Below, in pieces: positions 17,851 to 25,987 of a stretch of 56,900 nt of DNA. Below the pieces are notes generated by a model, which made no database searches, was not told where the DNA came from, and saw nothing but the letters and a program-made list of their open reading frames with translations. Made by a program: the position numbers and the translations under genes. Source of the stretch: Salaquimonas sp041736675 (GTDB lineage: Bacteria; Pseudomonadota; Alphaproteobacteria; Rhizobiales; Rhizobiaceae); contig JBGSTD010000030.1 in NCBI GenBank assembly GCA_041736675.1, positions 1 to 56,900 on the forward strand, read 5' to 3'. Position 1 is the stretch's first letter; each line of letters starts with the position of its first letter.

Positions 17851-18336
17851 ATGAATGGATATAAGGATATCGAATTGGACGCGATTGACCGTAAAATTCT
17901 AAAGGCGCTGCAAAAAGATGGACGGATGTCAATTACCGAACTTTCGGAAGTTGTCAGTCTTTCCAAGACTCCTTGTGCCGAGCGTGTAAAGCGGTTGGAA
18001 AAATCTGGTCTGATCAAGGGATATCTTGCAGAACTCGATCCGCTTGCGCTGGGCCTGCCCTATGTCACCTTTGTCCAGGTTTCGCTTGACCGTACCACGA
18101 CCGATGCGCTGGAAAAATTCAATCTTGCAGCAAGCCGCGTTGCTGAAATTGAGAGCTGCCACATGGTGGCGGGCGGATTTGACTATCTCCTCAAGGTTCG
18201 CACGCGCGACATGGCACATTACCGCCAGGTTCTTGGCGACAAGATCGGCGCGCTGCCGGGCATTACCAATACGCACACTTATCCGGTCATGCAGACGGTT
18301 TGCGAAAACAAGGGCATTGACCCGCTGCTGTTTTGA
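17851..18336 (+). CDS. putR: Lrp/AsnC-family regulator, probably of putA
   Basis: A 161-residue Lrp/AsnC protein with an N-terminal helix-turn-helix (about residues 10-55, ILKALQKDGRMSITELSEVVSLSKTPCAERVKRLE) and a C-terminal RAM ligand-binding domain (MVAGGFDYLLKVRTRDM). It is divergent from putA across 103 AT-rich bases, the arrangement of the proline-responsive PutR activators of rhizobia and Agrobacterium. Proline as ligand is inferred from that arrangement. An 8-bp inverted repeat follows the stop codon. Confidence 0.88.
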   Translation: MNGYKDIELDAIDRKILKALQKDGRMSITELSEVVSLSKTPCAERVKRLEKSGLIKGYLAELDPLALGLPYVTFVQVSLDRTTTDALEKFNLAASRVAEIESCHMVAGGFDYLLKVRTRDMAHYRQVLGDKIGALPGITNTHTYPVMQTVCENKGIDPLLF

Positions 18337-18343
18337 TCTGCGT

Positions 18344-18366
18344 CAGGCCGCCAAGACAGCGGCCTG
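18344..18366. terminator. Hairpin between convergent lrp-type gene and dadA
   Basis: CAGGCCGC and GCGGCCTG form a perfect 8-bp stem around a 7-nt loop, 7 nt past the Lrp-type stop and 23 nt past the end of dadA on the other strand. No T-run follows on either side, so it may be a weak bidirectional terminator or a 3'-end stabiliser. Confidence 0.5.
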
Positions 18367-18389
18367 TCACTTCAAGGTTCAAAACCTGA

Positions 18390-19643
18390 TCAGGCCAGAA
18401 CCTTGTCGCTCATCAGGGTTGCGATCTTGTCTGCGGTTGCCGCCGAAAGCGTCCATCCCAAATGACCATGGCCGGTGTTGTAAAACACACGGGGGTTTTT
18501 GCCCTGCCCCACCCTTGGCAGCATGTTCGGCATCATTGGGCGAAGGCCAGCCCAGGGAACACAGTTGCGGGTACTCATCTGCGGAAAGTTGACCCTGCAC
18601 CAGGCGATCAGCGGCTCGATACGGCTCCAGGATATGTCGCGGTTATAGCCATTGAATTCGGCGGTGCCTGCAACACGGAAGCGGTCTTCGCCCAGCCGGC
18701 TTGTGACAATTTTTGCCGCATCATCGAGCAGGCTTGTCCATGGAGCGGCCTCCTTGTCAACGGCCTCGGGCAATTGCACGGTGATTGAATAGCCCTTTAC
18801 AGGATAGATGTTAACCCGGTCTCCCAGCCTGTGTACAAGCTCGCGCGAGGCCACACCTGAGCATATGACGATCTGGTCGTAAACTTCCATTTGAAGGGAG
18901 CGGTCATGGCCGGAGCCCGCCTTGCCGCTGGTGACGATAACGCCTTCATTGCCGGTCTTGAGATCAATGACATCGGTCTCAAGGCGCATATCCACACCGT
19001 TTCGCAGGCAGGCTTTTGCAAGTCCGTTGGTAAATTTGTGGATGTCGCCGGTAAAGTCGCTGGGTGTATAGATGCCGCCATAGACATCGCTCTTTAATGC
19101 CGGTTCAATCGTCCTGATTTCCTCTGGCGTAACCGACTTGCGGTGTAATCCGCCCTTGGCCAAAAGCCTGCTGGCTCTCTCACCGTCTTCAAATTCCGCC
19201 TTTGTCTTGTAAAAATGAAGAATGCCTCGGTCCTCGCAGTCAAAATCAATACCTTCATCGGCTGCCATCTGGCGAAGATGATCACGCGCGGCCAAGGCGA
19301 GACGGACCGTGGTAATTGTGTTTTCCTCATGTTTGGGAATTGAAGCAACGAATTCCGCCATCCAGGAAAACTTGTGCCAGCTTGGCTTGGGATTCACCAG
19401 CAGAGGCGCACCAGGGCTGAACATCCATTTCATGCCCTTGAGGACGGTTGACCAGGAATTCCAGACCTCGGCGTTGGACGCAGAGAGCTGGCCTCCATTG
19501 GCGAAGCTGGTTTCCATCGCCGCATAGGGATGGCGGTCAAAAAGGGTGACTTTTGCGCCCCGACGGGCGAGTTGATAGGCCGTTGTAGTCCCGGTAATTC
19601 CAGCACCAATAACAGCAACGCGATTTGCAGATGATTTCAACAT
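18390..19643 (-). CDS. dadA: DadA-type FAD-dependent D-amino-acid/glycine dehydrogenase
   Basis: A 417-residue FAD enzyme of the DAO/DadA family. The N-terminal dinucleotide-binding motif VIGAGITGTTTAYQLARRGAKVTLFDRH is followed by substrate and FAD domains and the C-terminal GHGHLGWTLSAATADKIA. Annotation as D-amino-acid dehydrogenase follows sequence likeness; the enzyme would deaminate D-amino acids at the membrane, feeding electrons to quinone. The leader carries a tandem glycine riboswitch, which argues that glycine or a glycine-derived amine (for instance sarcosine) is the relevant substrate. A good ribosome site (AGGAGAAGGA) precedes the ATG. Confidence 0.85.
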   Translation of the reverse strand: MLKSSANRVAVIGAGITGTTTAYQLARRGAKVTLFDRHPYAAMETSFANGGQLSASNAEVWNSWSTVLKGMKWMFSPGAPLLVNPKPSWHKFSWMAEFVASIPKHEENTITTVRLALAARDHLRQMAADEGIDFDCEDRGILHFYKTKAEFEDGERASRLLAKGGLHRKSVTPEEIRTIEPALKSDVYGGIYTPSDFTGDIHKFTNGLAKACLRNGVDMRLETDVIDLKTGNEGVIVTSGKAGSGHDRSLQMEVYDQIVICSGVASRELVHRLGDRVNIYPVKGYSITVQLPEAVDKEAAPWTSLLDDAAKIVTSRLGEDRFRVAGTAEFNGYNRDISWSRIEPLIAWCRVNFPQMSTRNCVPWAGLRPMMPNMLPRVGQGKNPRVFYNTGHGHLGWTLSAATADKIATLMSDKVLA

Positions 19644-19655
19644 GGCAATCCTTCT

Positions 19656-19669
19656 CCTGCCTCAGCAGG
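19656..19669 (-). promoter_or_regulatory. Hairpin overlapping the dadA ribosome site (possible expression platform)
   Basis: On the minus strand CCTGC and GCAGG pair around a 4-nt loop. The downstream half includes the first bases of the AGGAG ribosome site at 19654-19658. It lies directly after the second glycine aptamer and could hide or expose the ribosome site depending on glycine. This is an inference from position; the stem is short. Confidence 0.4.
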
Positions 19670-19680
19670 TGTGATTGCCC

Positions 19681-19857
19681 CCTCTGTCATTGGCCTGAGA
19701 GTTTTGCGCATCGCCCTCATGGCTTTGTGCTTACACCGTCGGCGGGAGTTGTTGCTCCACTTTCCAGAGTTCAAATCTATTACAGCGGTCCGTGTGCCTG
19801 AGAGTTTCCGGGGCGGTTGCTCCTTCGGCGTCACAACTGAATGTGACTCTCCCGCTG
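19681..19857 (-). promoter_or_regulatory. Tandem glycine riboswitch in the dadA leader
   Basis: Read on the minus strand, the first aptamer (about 19857-19783) shows the conserved GGGAGAG start, GCCGAAGGAGCAA and AACTCTCAGGCA blocks followed by GGACCG. The second (about 19770-19681) has a divergent middle (CCGACGGTGTAAG) but retains AAACTCTCAGGC and the closing GACAGAGG. The two are joined by about 12 nt, as in classical two-aptamer glycine riboswitches. It sits about 40 nt upstream of dadA. Glycine riboswitches usually turn on glycine breakdown genes. Confidence 0.92.
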
Positions 19858-19993
19858 TTGGGTGCGACATAGCCTAATTCAGATTTTATGTCCAGCATCA
19901 TTGTGAAGGTCACCGGATCAGCTATGATCCTCGTTCACGGAATCGCCAGATATTCCAAATACTCTACCCTCCCGTTCAAGGTGACCCCATCCA

Positions 19994-21070
19994 ATGAGCA
20001 CTCCAATCAAACCCTTTGACCCGCTAACCTGGATTTTTGACGGGCATAACGATGTATTGTCAGTATTGGAGCGGGCAGATGATCCTGCCGCGGCATGCGA
20101 AGCATTTCTAGTCGGATTGCCGGGCAACATTGATTTGCCGAAATTGCATCAAGGCCAAATGGGCGGCGGGTTCTTTGCCATTTGGGTGGGAGGCAAAAGC
20201 GCGTCGCCACAAAAGCAGGTTGATCCGCTGACGATGGCAGACGGAGTATATCACTTCCCGCCTGTTTCACAGGAGGCGGCACTTCAGACCTCCGAGCTGC
20301 AGATCGGGTTGTTTGAAAGACTGGTCGCAAATGGCGCCATCACCCACTGTACTTCAGTGGCACAAATTCAAGCCTGCGTCGCGGCGGGCAAACCTGCAGC
20401 AATCCTCCACATGGAAGGTGTTGAAGCTGTTAATGAAGATCTCGCCTATCTCGAAACACTTTATGACCGAGGCCTTCGATCACTCGGTCCGGTTTGGAGC
20501 CGAAACAACATTTTTGCCCAAGGGGTTCCGTTTGTTTTCAATTCGACGGGCGATATCGGCGAAGGACTGAGCCAAGCTGGCGTAAAGTTGGTGAAACGCT
20601 GCAACGAGAAAGGCATATTGATTGACCTGTCCCATTTGAATGAGGCAGGTTTCTGGGATGTAGCGCAAACCAGCAATGCGCCGCTTGTTGCCACCCACTC
20701 CAATGCCCATGCCATCTGCCCGCATTCCCGAAATCTGACGGATATGCAGCTGGATGCAATTGGCAAGAGCGGTGGCATGGTAGGACTCAATTTCGGCACT
20801 GCATTCCTGCGCCCTGATGGTCGGCGCGTATCAGACTGCCCGCCGGATATTCTCTTGCGCCATCTTGATCACATGATCACCCATCTGGGAGAAGATCATG
20901 TCGGTATCGGTTCCGATTTTGATGGAACACTGATGCCCGATTTTATCAAGGACGCCTCAGGGCTGCCCAATCTGGTTTCAGCCATGCGTGAACATGGCTA
21001 CACCAGCGAGCGAATTGGCAAACTGTGCCATGAAAACTGGATGCGCGTACTCGACAAGACCTGGCACTAA
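19994..21070 (+). CDS. Membrane dipeptidase (peptidase family M19)
   Basis: A 358-residue zinc dipeptidase of the renal-dipeptidase family, cleaving dipeptides, often with a D-residue at the C-terminal side. Visible metal ligands are His18 and Asp20 in FDGHNDVLS, Glu141 in HMEGVEAV, and histidines in DLSHLNEAGFW and ATHSNAHA; GIGSDFDG near the C-terminus is a family block. No signal peptide is seen, so despite the family name it is probably cytoplasmic. It is divergent from dadA across the riboswitch leader, and the two may work together on D-amino-acid-containing peptides; that link is inferred. Confidence 0.9.
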   Translation: MSTPIKPFDPLTWIFDGHNDVLSVLERADDPAAACEAFLVGLPGNIDLPKLHQGQMGGGFFAIWVGGKSASPQKQVDPLTMADGVYHFPPVSQEAALQTSELQIGLFERLVANGAITHCTSVAQIQACVAAGKPAAILHMEGVEAVNEDLAYLETLYDRGLRSLGPVWSRNNIFAQGVPFVFNSTGDIGEGLSQAGVKLVKRCNEKGILIDLSHLNEAGFWDVAQTSNAPLVATHSNAHAICPHSRNLTDMQLDAIGKSGGMVGLNFGTAFLRPDGRRVSDCPPDILLRHLDHMITHLGEDHVGIGSDFDGTLMPDFIKDASGLPNLVSAMREHGYTSERIGKLCHENWMRVLDKTWH

Positions 21071-21082
21071 CGATCCATCTGC

Positions 21083-22327
21083 CTATTTCGAATAGTCGCG
21101 CTGATCGTCGATCACCTTGCCGTCATTGGGGAGCGTGTCTGCCAGTTTCACACCGCCCTTGAGTTTGGTAACGGCGGTGAGCGATTTTGTGATCGCAGCA
21201 AGATCGGGGCTCGCGCCTTTTTCCGCTTCAATCTGCAGCTCCATCGCATCATTTGTTCCATCACGGGTGACCACAAGTCTGGCCCGGGAAACTCCCCTGG
21301 CGGCCTTGACCACCTCGTCGATCTGCTTTGGATCGACAAACATGCCCTTGACCTTGGTGCGCTGGTCGGCTCTCCCCATCCAGCCCTTGATGCGCATATT
21401 GGTGCGCCCGCACGGAGAGGGCTCATCAAGGACCGCCGAGAGGTCGCCAGTGCCAAAACGGATCAGCGGATAGGCCGGATTGAAATTCGTCACCACCAGT
21501 TCGCCAACTTCGCCGGGTGCAACAGGGTCATTGGTGCCGGGGCGGACGATTTCAACAATCAGGTCTTCATTGCAGATCATCCCTGGCAGCGGTTTGCCGC
21601 GCAGCGATGTCTCATAGGCGATGACGCCCAGGTCTGCAGTCGCATAATTCTGGAGTACCCTGACCCCGCGCTGGCGGTATTCTTCACGTATGGAGGGGAA
21701 AAGCGCACCGCCGGAAACCACCGCTTTCGTGATTGCCGAAAGATCGAGACCCATCTCTGCCGCCTTGTCGAGCAGGGTTTTGAGGTAATCCGGTGTTCCG
21801 GCATAGGCAGTTGCCCTGATCGCTGCCGCCGCTTCAACCTGCTGCTCGGTATTGCCGATACCAGCGGGAAACACATTGGCACCCGTCGCCCGTGCACCTG
21901 CGTCGAGGATAAATCCGCCCGGGGTCATGTGAAAGGAAATGGCGGCATGAACAAGATCCTTTGGGCCGATACCAGCTGCATGAAAGGCACGTCCACCGCC
22001 CCAGGGGTCATGACCTGCTGCTTGTGGCTCCCAAATTGGGCCTGGCGACATGAAATAGCGCGTCCCCTGCAACAGGGCCGGATTGGCAAAGCCGCCAAAG
22101 GGTGGTTTTTTCGCCTGCGCTTCCATAAGTTCGGATTTTCGCAGGACTGGAATTGTTGCCAGCGCCTTACGCGATTTGATCGAAGCGATGTCAACCTTGG
22201 CAAGGCGCTTTTTCCAGGCCGGAACAGTTGTGGAAATCTCTGCAAGGAACTTTGGCAGACGCCGCATCAGCGCAGCTTCCCGAGCCTTCGGATCACGGAT
22301 TTCCAGTTCATCAAAATACTTGCTCAT
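21083..22327 (-). CDS. PaaK-like (phenylacetate-CoA ligase family) protein with a degenerate P-loop
   Basis: A 414-residue member of the PaaK branch of the ANL superfamily. The family blocks AGTPDYLKTLLDKAAEMGL, VSGGALFPSIREEYRQRG, NYATADLGVIAYE and the C-terminal GMFVDPKQIDEVV are present. The expected SSGTTGKPT phosphate loop is missing; the matching place reads RYFMSPGPIWEP. It therefore may not bind ATP in the usual way. It is the last gene of operon A (Liv transporter, acyl-CoA synthetase), so an aromatic or other acid is a plausible substrate, but activity is unproven. The start at 22327 is preceded by AAGGGGAAAA. Confidence 0.8.
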   Translation of the reverse strand: MSKYFDELEIRDPKAREAALMRRLPKFLAEISTTVPAWKKRLAKVDIASIKSRKALATIPVLRKSELMEAQAKKPPFGGFANPALLQGTRYFMSPGPIWEPQAAGHDPWGGGRAFHAAGIGPKDLVHAAISFHMTPGGFILDAGARATGANVFPAGIGNTEQQVEAAAAIRATAYAGTPDYLKTLLDKAAEMGLDLSAITKAVVSGGALFPSIREEYRQRGVRVLQNYATADLGVIAYETSLRGKPLPGMICNEDLIVEIVRPGTNDPVAPGEVGELVVTNFNPAYPLIRFGTGDLSAVLDEPSPCGRTNMRIKGWMGRADQRTKVKGMFVDPKQIDEVVKAARGVSRARLVVTRDGTNDAMELQIEAEKGASPDLAAITKSLTAVTKLKGGVKLADTLPNDGKVIDDQRDYSK

Positions 22328-22349
22328 GTTTTTCCCCTTGTCTTAAACC

Positions 22350-23036
22350 CTATTTCAGAATCCTGACCCAGCGGGCCAGATCAAGCAAACTCATCAGCGC
22401 GCCTGCAACATAAGTGAGCGCAGCGGCTTTAAGCACCTGCCTCGCCGCAGGCATGTCCTCTGGTTTCAGATACCCGCCCTGTTCAAGGATGGGCAGCGCC
22501 TTGTTGAAACTTGCGTCATATTCCACCGGCAGGGTTACCAGATGCACCAGAACCCTGATTGCCAGAAGTGCGATGCCGAAACCCACCATGGCGACAAATG
22601 CCAGCGGTGTATGCGCAATAACGCCCAATACAGGAGACGCGAAAAAGAAGATGGCGGCAATCACATCAGTGACAGATGCAAAACGAACCATCTTCTGGCG
22701 CAATTTGAAAGACCGTTCGCCGTGCTGGTCCTGAATGGCATGGCCGATTTCATGGGCAGCGATCACGACCGCGGATACGGATTTTCCACCATGGTGCGGC
22801 GAGGTCAGGCGAACTGTTTTTGCGGCGGAATCATAATGGTCTCCCGCCAGCGTTGTTTCCAGTTTGACTCCATCGAGTTTTAACGTGTTTATCAGATGTT
22901 CAGCCAGTTCGCCGCCTGTGCCGGGAAAATCGCTGCGGTCAACACCATGCTTGGCGATGATGTGTTTCACCCAGAATTGCGGGACAAAAATGATCGCGCC
23001 CAATATCAGAATTCCCAGACCAATCAGCAACGCCAT
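22350..23036 (-). CDS. Neutral zinc metallopeptidase, YugP-like
   Basis: A 228-residue membrane protein with the zincin motif His95-Glu-Ile-Gly-His99 (AAHEIGHAIQDQHGER). Hydrophobic segments lie at residues about 2-22, at roughly 120-165 and near the C-terminus. Length and layout match the YugP family of zinc peptidases, whose role is poorly known. It lies between a YcxB-like membrane protein (2 nt upstream) and the PaaK-like gene (22 nt downstream) on the same strand, so it is apparently co-transcribed with the Liv transporter genes. A role in processing transporter or envelope proteins would be guesswork. Confidence 0.85.
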   Translation of the reverse strand: MALLIGLGILILGAIIFVPQFWVKHIIAKHGVDRSDFPGTGGELAEHLINTLKLDGVKLETTLAGDHYDSAAKTVRLTSPHHGGKSVSAVVIAAHEIGHAIQDQHGERSFKLRQKMVRFASVTDVIAAIFFFASPVLGVIAHTPLAFVAMVGFGIALLAIRVLVHLVTLPVEYDASFNKALPILEQGGYLKPEDMPAARQVLKAAALTYVAGALMSLLDLARWVRILK

Positions 23037-23038
23037 GG

Positions 23039-23566
23039 CTATCGCTCCATTCGAATGGGCATATACTTTTGAATTGCATCAAGGATTTTTTCCGACCCAC
23101 CTTCAAGTACCGAGAGTTCCAGTTCAAAAGAATTTTCCTGCAAGGTGGTATTTCCGTTTCTGCCAGGCCACAAAATGACCGACAGCGAATAGTCCTGCTC
23201 GCGGCGGATCAGGACAAGCTCCTTGATTTTCTCCCAGGCAATCGTCTCATCGGAAATTCGGCCATCATAAATGCCTGTTGGCTGGACAGCCAAGATGATT
23301 TCATTGCGGAAATACTGGGCAAGCATGCGGGCAGATATAAAGGCGAAAAAGCAAAGGCCGGTTATGATGGTCAAAAGGTTCATGTGATTGGAACCATATA
23401 TGCCAAGCAGCAGCCAGGTAAGGCCGCAGATCAGAAGGGTCAAGCCGATTGCAATCACAAGATTACGTCGAAAGCCGGCCTTGGAATATCTAAACTGCAG
23501 GGCTTCTGGCTGACCTTCAATTTGCGGGCTGGCCGAAATACCGGAACCGGGAAACTGGATAATCAT
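23039..23566 (-). CDS. YcxB-like small membrane protein
   Basis: A 175-residue protein with two adjacent hydrophobic segments (about residues 33-53 and 62-80, NLVIAIGLTLLICGLTWLLLG and LLTIITGLCFFAFISARML), followed by a soluble domain with ISDETIAWEKIKELVLIRRE. This is the shape of YcxB-type proteins, whose C-terminal part resembles bacterial PH domains. No enzymatic motif is present. It is 15 nt after livF and 2 nt before the zinc peptidase gene, so the three are probably translated from one message. Function unknown. Confidence 0.65.
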   Translation of the reverse strand: MIIQFPGSGISASPQIEGQPEALQFRYSKAGFRRNLVIAIGLTLLICGLTWLLLGIYGSNHMNLLTIITGLCFFAFISARMLAQYFRNEIILAVQPTGIYDGRISDETIAWEKIKELVLIRREQDYSLSVILWPGRNGNTTLQENSFELELSVLEGGSEKILDAIQKYMPIRMER

Positions 23567-23581
23567 CGGCAGAAACCTGCC

Positions 23582-24421
23582 TCAGGCAAGCCAGCGTTTG
23601 CGCCGCTTGTAGTGTTTGACATCGCGGAAGGATTTGCGTCCCTCGCCTCCCACTCCCAGATAGAATTCCTTGACATCTTCGTTCTCGCGCAGGTCCTTGG
23701 CATGTCCATCCATTACCACACGACCCGATTCAAGGATATAGCCGTAGGTTGCATAGCGAAGCGCGATATTGGTGTTTTGTTCGGCAAGCAGGAACGACAC
23801 GCCTTCATTGGCATTGAGCCCTTTGACGATCTCAAAGATTTCCTCGACCAACTGCGGCGCCAGACCCATGGAGGGTTCGTCCAGCAAAATGGTGGAGGGT
23901 TTGGACATCAGGGCGCGGCCAATGGCGCACATCTGCTGCTCGCCGCCCGAGGTATAACCGGCCTGCGATTTGCGACGTTCGCGCAGACGCGGAAAATAAT
24001 CATAGACCATTTCAAGATCGGCAGCGATGGCACCGCGTCCGTCGGTTCTGGTGTAGGCGCCCGTCAACAGATTTTCTTCAATGGACAAATGTCCAAAACA
24101 GTGGCGGCCTTCCATCACCTGGATGCAACCTTTTTTCACCAGTTCGGAAGGCGAAAGATTCTGGATTTCCTTACCCTCGAATTTGATATTGCCCTTGGTG
24201 ACTTCGCCGCGCTCGGCATGCAACAGGTTTGAGATCGCTTTCAAGGTCGTTGTCTTTCCGGCACCATTGGCGCCCAGGATCGAAACGATACCCCCTTTGG
24301 GAACCGTCAGGGAAACGCCTTTGAGCACCAGAATGACGTGGTTGTAAATCACCTCGATATTATTGACCTCTAGGATCGGCGGCTCCGGTATTGTCGGTGT
24401 GTCATCGGTCATTTTAAGCAT
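23582..24421 (-). CDS. livF: Liv-type ABC transporter ATPase LivF, operon A
   Basis: A 279-residue ATPase of the branched-chain amino-acid/organic-acid importer family. Walker A GANGAGKTT, signature TSGGEQQM and Walker B ILLDEPS are intact. It is longer at the C-terminus than classical LivF (about 235 residues), ending in a basic tail (KHYKRRKRW). The LivF of operon B has a similar basic tail, which supports common descent of the two systems. It lies downstream of the binding-protein gene and is separated from it by an inverted repeat. The start at 24421 has no strong ribosome site; the second ATG at 24412 is possible. Confidence 0.93.
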   Translation of the reverse strand: MLKMTDDTPTIPEPPILEVNNIEVIYNHVILVLKGVSLTVPKGGIVSILGANGAGKTTTLKAISNLLHAERGEVTKGNIKFEGKEIQNLSPSELVKKGCIQVMEGRHCFGHLSIEENLLTGAYTRTDGRGAIAADLEMVYDYFPRLRERRKSQAGYTSGGEQQMCAIGRALMSKPSTILLDEPSMGLAPQLVEEIFEIVKGLNANEGVSFLLAEQNTNIALRYATYGYILESGRVVMDGHAKDLRENEDVKEFYLGVGGEGRKSFRDVKHYKRRKRWLA

Positions 24422-24456
24422 CGGTTTGCCTGTTCAGCCAGGGTTGGAAGTTCTGG

Positions 24457-24485
24457 GGATGATGGCGAACATGCCGCCATCATCC
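24457..24485 (-). other. Intergenic hairpin downstream of the operon A binding-protein gene
   Basis: GGATGATGGC and GCCATCATCC form a perfect 10-bp stem around a 9-nt loop between the binding-protein stop (24506) and livF. No T-run follows. In many ABC operons such hairpins protect the upstream message, giving more binding protein than ATPase; this role is inferred. Confidence 0.55.
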
Positions 24486-24505
24486 GTGTCGTCAGCCCGT
24501 TCGCC

Positions 24506-25798
24506 TTAGTTGCAGGCACGCGGTGTAATGTTGTTTTCCTTGGCAAATGCCTCAGAATCCTCTGTGATCAACGGATCAAGAACTTCGCGGTCGGCAGAGC
24601 CGAACTCAGTCACCAGAGACCATGTTTTTGCTGCCGCATCCCATTGCTGGATGGCGCCAAGACCAGGGCCACCATGGGAAGCACAGGTAACATTGATTTC
24701 AGGACCAAAGCCTGGAAGGCCCAATTCGGTCATGCGGGCCTGGTCAATGACCAATGCTTCCATACCGTTGCGCATGTCGGCAGCAGTGATTGCGGGCTTG
24801 CCGGCAATTTTCTGGGCGGTACGCGCAGCTTCAACAGCCAACATGGCTGCGTACATGCCACGGTTATAAAGAACCGTGCCGACCTGATCGCCAGCACCGG
24901 CTGCCTTGCCTGCGTCGACGACATATTTCTTGATGTCGGCGAATACCGGATAATCAGCGCCAACGCCGTGGAAGGACGCGGCCTTGTAGCCATTGGCGCC
25001 TTCACCGGCAGGGATCACATCGTTCTCTGAACCTGACCACCAGATGCCATAGAAATGATCCATTGGATAGCGGATGTTGACCGCTTCCTGAATGGCAACT
25101 GCGTTCATCACGCCCCAGCCCCACATCAGTACATAATCAGGACGGTCACGGCGGATCTGCAGCCACTGGGATTTCTGTTCCTGACCAGGATGGTCAACAG
25201 GGATCAGAGTAAGTTCATACCCATGCTTCTTGGACAGTTCTTCCAATGTGCGGATTGGCTCCTTGCCGTAAGCAGAGTTGTGATACACAAGAGCGATCTT
25301 CTTGCCTTTGACATCACCATTGTTGTTTTTCAGGATGTCATTGACGATGACAGATGCGCCATCCCAATAGTTGGCCGGATAGTTGAATATCCACTCAAAC
25401 ACCTTGCCGTTGGCTGCCGACGTGCGGCCATAACCCATCGAGTGAACGGGAATTCCATCGGCTGTCGCCTTGGGGATAAGCTGGTAAGTAATACCGGTTG
25501 AAAGCGGTTGATAAATCAATGCGCCCTGACCTTTTGTGGACTCGTAGCACTCAACACCCTTTTCAGTGTTGTAGCCGGTTTCACATTCAGGGTTGGCAAT
25601 CTTTTCTCCGCCTATACCACCATCGCGTTCATTAACGAGCGTCAGGTAGTCTGCGTAGCCATCCGCAAATGGAATGCCGTTTGCAGCATAGGGACCTGTG
25701 CGATAGCTTAATGACGGGAACACCAGTTCGGCAAAAGCCGGAGACACCCCTATCGTTGAAGCCAGAGCGGCAGCCATTATCGTCTTGGTAATTTTCAT
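24506..25798 (-). CDS. Liv-type ABC transporter periplasmic substrate-binding protein, operon A
   Basis: A 430-residue exported binding protein of the Leu/Ile/Val-binding-like family. A typical signal peptide (MKITKTIMAAALASTIGVSP, cleavage near FA-ELVFP) precedes a two-lobed domain with YHNSAYGKEPIRTLEEL. The start at 25798 is set by an excellent GGAGGAAAGAC upstream; the frame opens nine codons earlier but those overlap the ribosome site. It is larger than the 390-residue binding protein of operon B and clearly different in sequence. The ligand cannot be read from the sequence; nearby CoA ligases suggest a carboxylic acid rather than an amino acid. Confidence 0.9.
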   Translation of the reverse strand: MKITKTIMAAALASTIGVSPAFAELVFPSLSYRTGPYAANGIPFADGYADYLTLVNERDGGIGGEKIANPECETGYNTEKGVECYESTKGQGALIYQPLSTGITYQLIPKATADGIPVHSMGYGRTSAANGKVFEWIFNYPANYWDGASVIVNDILKNNNGDVKGKKIALVYHNSAYGKEPIRTLEELSKKHGYELTLIPVDHPGQEQKSQWLQIRRDRPDYVLMWGWGVMNAVAIQEAVNIRYPMDHFYGIWWSGSENDVIPAGEGANGYKAASFHGVGADYPVFADIKKYVVDAGKAAGAGDQVGTVLYNRGMYAAMLAVEAARTAQKIAGKPAITAADMRNGMEALVIDQARMTELGLPGFGPEINVTCASHGGPGLGAIQQWDAAAKTWSLVTEFGSADREVLDPLITEDSEAFAKENNITPRACN

Positions 25799-25987
25799 GT
25801 CTTTCCTCCTACGGTTCTTAGACACTGTTTCATTCTTTTCACCGGCTGTTTCCCATCTGAAAATTCCTATTGGAAATTTCCTGTTGGAAAATCGCCGCCT
25901 CCCGAAAAGAATTTCCTTTACATCCTGCCAGACCCGGGAAGCCCGGACAGGAAATCTTGTTGTCGCTTCTTCAGCGGTTTTTGGGCC

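Noticed and set aside
24457..24485. Hairpin after the operon A binding-protein gene as a full terminator
   Set aside because: No T-run follows and livF and further operon genes lie immediately downstream; a message-stabilising role is more likely.
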